The position numbers and the translations under genes were made by a program. A stretch of 64,000 nt of DNA from Malania oleifera (Eukaryota; Streptophyta; Magnoliopsida; Santalales; Ximeniaceae). Shown here piece after piece: positions 63,689-64,000 of this stretch (within the stretch, counting starts at the first letter, position 1; each line of letters opens with the position of its first letter). The notes beneath the pieces were generated by a model, which ran no database searches, was not told where the DNA came from, and saw only the letters and a list, made by a program, of their open reading frames with translations. The DNA lies in assembly GCF_029873635.1 (NCBI RefSeq), contig NC_080422.1, positions 1,282,001 through 1,346,000 of the forward strand. The letters are read 5' to 3'.

Positions 63689-64000
63689 TCAAATGTTCTA
63701 TGTGATCGTAGAATACCCTTAAAATTAAAAGGGAAATTTTATAGAACAGCTATAAGACCAGCCATGCTATATGAATCAGAATGTTGGGCGACGAAGAAAC
63801 ATAATATCCAAAAAGTAAAAGTTGCCGAGATGAGGATGCTTAGATGGATGAGTGGTATAACATTGAAAGATAAATTAAGGAATGAACATATTCGTGGTAA
63901 GTTAAGTGTAGCTCCTATAGAAGATAAGATAAGGGAGGGACGACTCAGATGGTATGGACACTTGCAACGTAGGCCTTATAGTGCACCTGTGAGGAAGAGT
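63689..64000 (+). mobile_element. RTE-type LINE fragment, open to the window end
   Basis: Uninterrupted frame of 104 codons: VLCDRRIPLKLKGKFYRTAI, RPAMLYESECWATKK, VAEMRMLRWMSG, KLSVAPIEDKIREGRLRWYG and HLQRRPYSAPVRKS. This is the conserved C-terminal end of the plant RTE ORF after the reverse transcriptase. It is better preserved than the copy at 59942-61380. It is truncated at its left end at about 63680 and lies about 400 bp upstream of the UBP8 start site, in opposite orientation. Confidence 0.85.

Overview
This is a plant nuclear genome window, almost certainly from a eudicot. The evidence is three intron-bearing host genes of typical plant type set in AT-rich DNA full of plant transposon families: Ty3/gypsy chromovirus and Tat-like elements, Ty1/copia, L1-type and RTE-type LINEs, an Au-like SINE, hAT and PIF/Harbinger MITEs. 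The species cannot be fixed from the sequence alone.

Host genes. (1) 14.3-21.5 kb, plus strand: a complete granule-bound starch synthase I (GBSSI, waxy) gene with a leader intron and 13 coding exons that join in frame to 616 codons. Coding intron 4 is 2.3 kb and one intron has a GC donor. (2) 42.1-43.8 kb, plus strand: a GH17 beta-1,3-glucanase of three exons (411 codons) with a signal peptide and a probable GPI-anchor tail. (3) 62.9-45.4 kb, minus strand: a ubiquitin-specific protease of the UBP8 type, 13 coding exons joining in frame to 934 codons, with a 6.9-kb first intron. These genes act separately: amyloplast amylose synthesis, cell-wall or plasmodesmal callose turnover, and deubiquitination.

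Layout. 1-3461: end of a chromovirus (integrase, chromodomain, 3' LTR). 3462-4693: pyrimidine-rich DNA of unknown origin. 4706-13413: one nearly full-length L1-type LINE between 12-bp target-site duplications. Its 5' part (ORF1) is inverted as in twin priming, and it was later invaded by a hAT MITE (10143-10655) and by a copia LTR now standing alone (10875-13130). 13.4-22.2 kb: GBSSI promoter and gene. 22.3-30.2 kb: a three-level nest, with an RTE LINE relic split by a 5'-truncated L1 LINE (22557-29604) that is split by a copia element with both LTRs (23341-28299). 30.35-31.1 and 38.3-39.1 kb: two direct copies of a ~0.75-kb non-TE-like sequence. Between them lies a second nest: an antisense Tat-type gag relic holding a Tat-like LTR (32590 to about 37.3 kb), which itself holds a solo chromovirus-type LTR (33016-35315). 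39.1-42 kb: AT-rich spacer with MITEs. 42-64 kb: GH17, then UBP8, whose introns hold a SINE, a hAT element, a PIF/Harbinger element inside an RTE LINE, and two copies of an AGGC-ended repeat. The window ends in an open RTE LINE fragment.

I found no novel gene system. The unusual content is structural: well-resolved nested insertions with matching target-site duplications, the inverted LINE, short palindrome or motif arrays inside LTRs, paired bZIP-type palindromes in an LTR, and small undescribed-looking MITE families recurring within the window.
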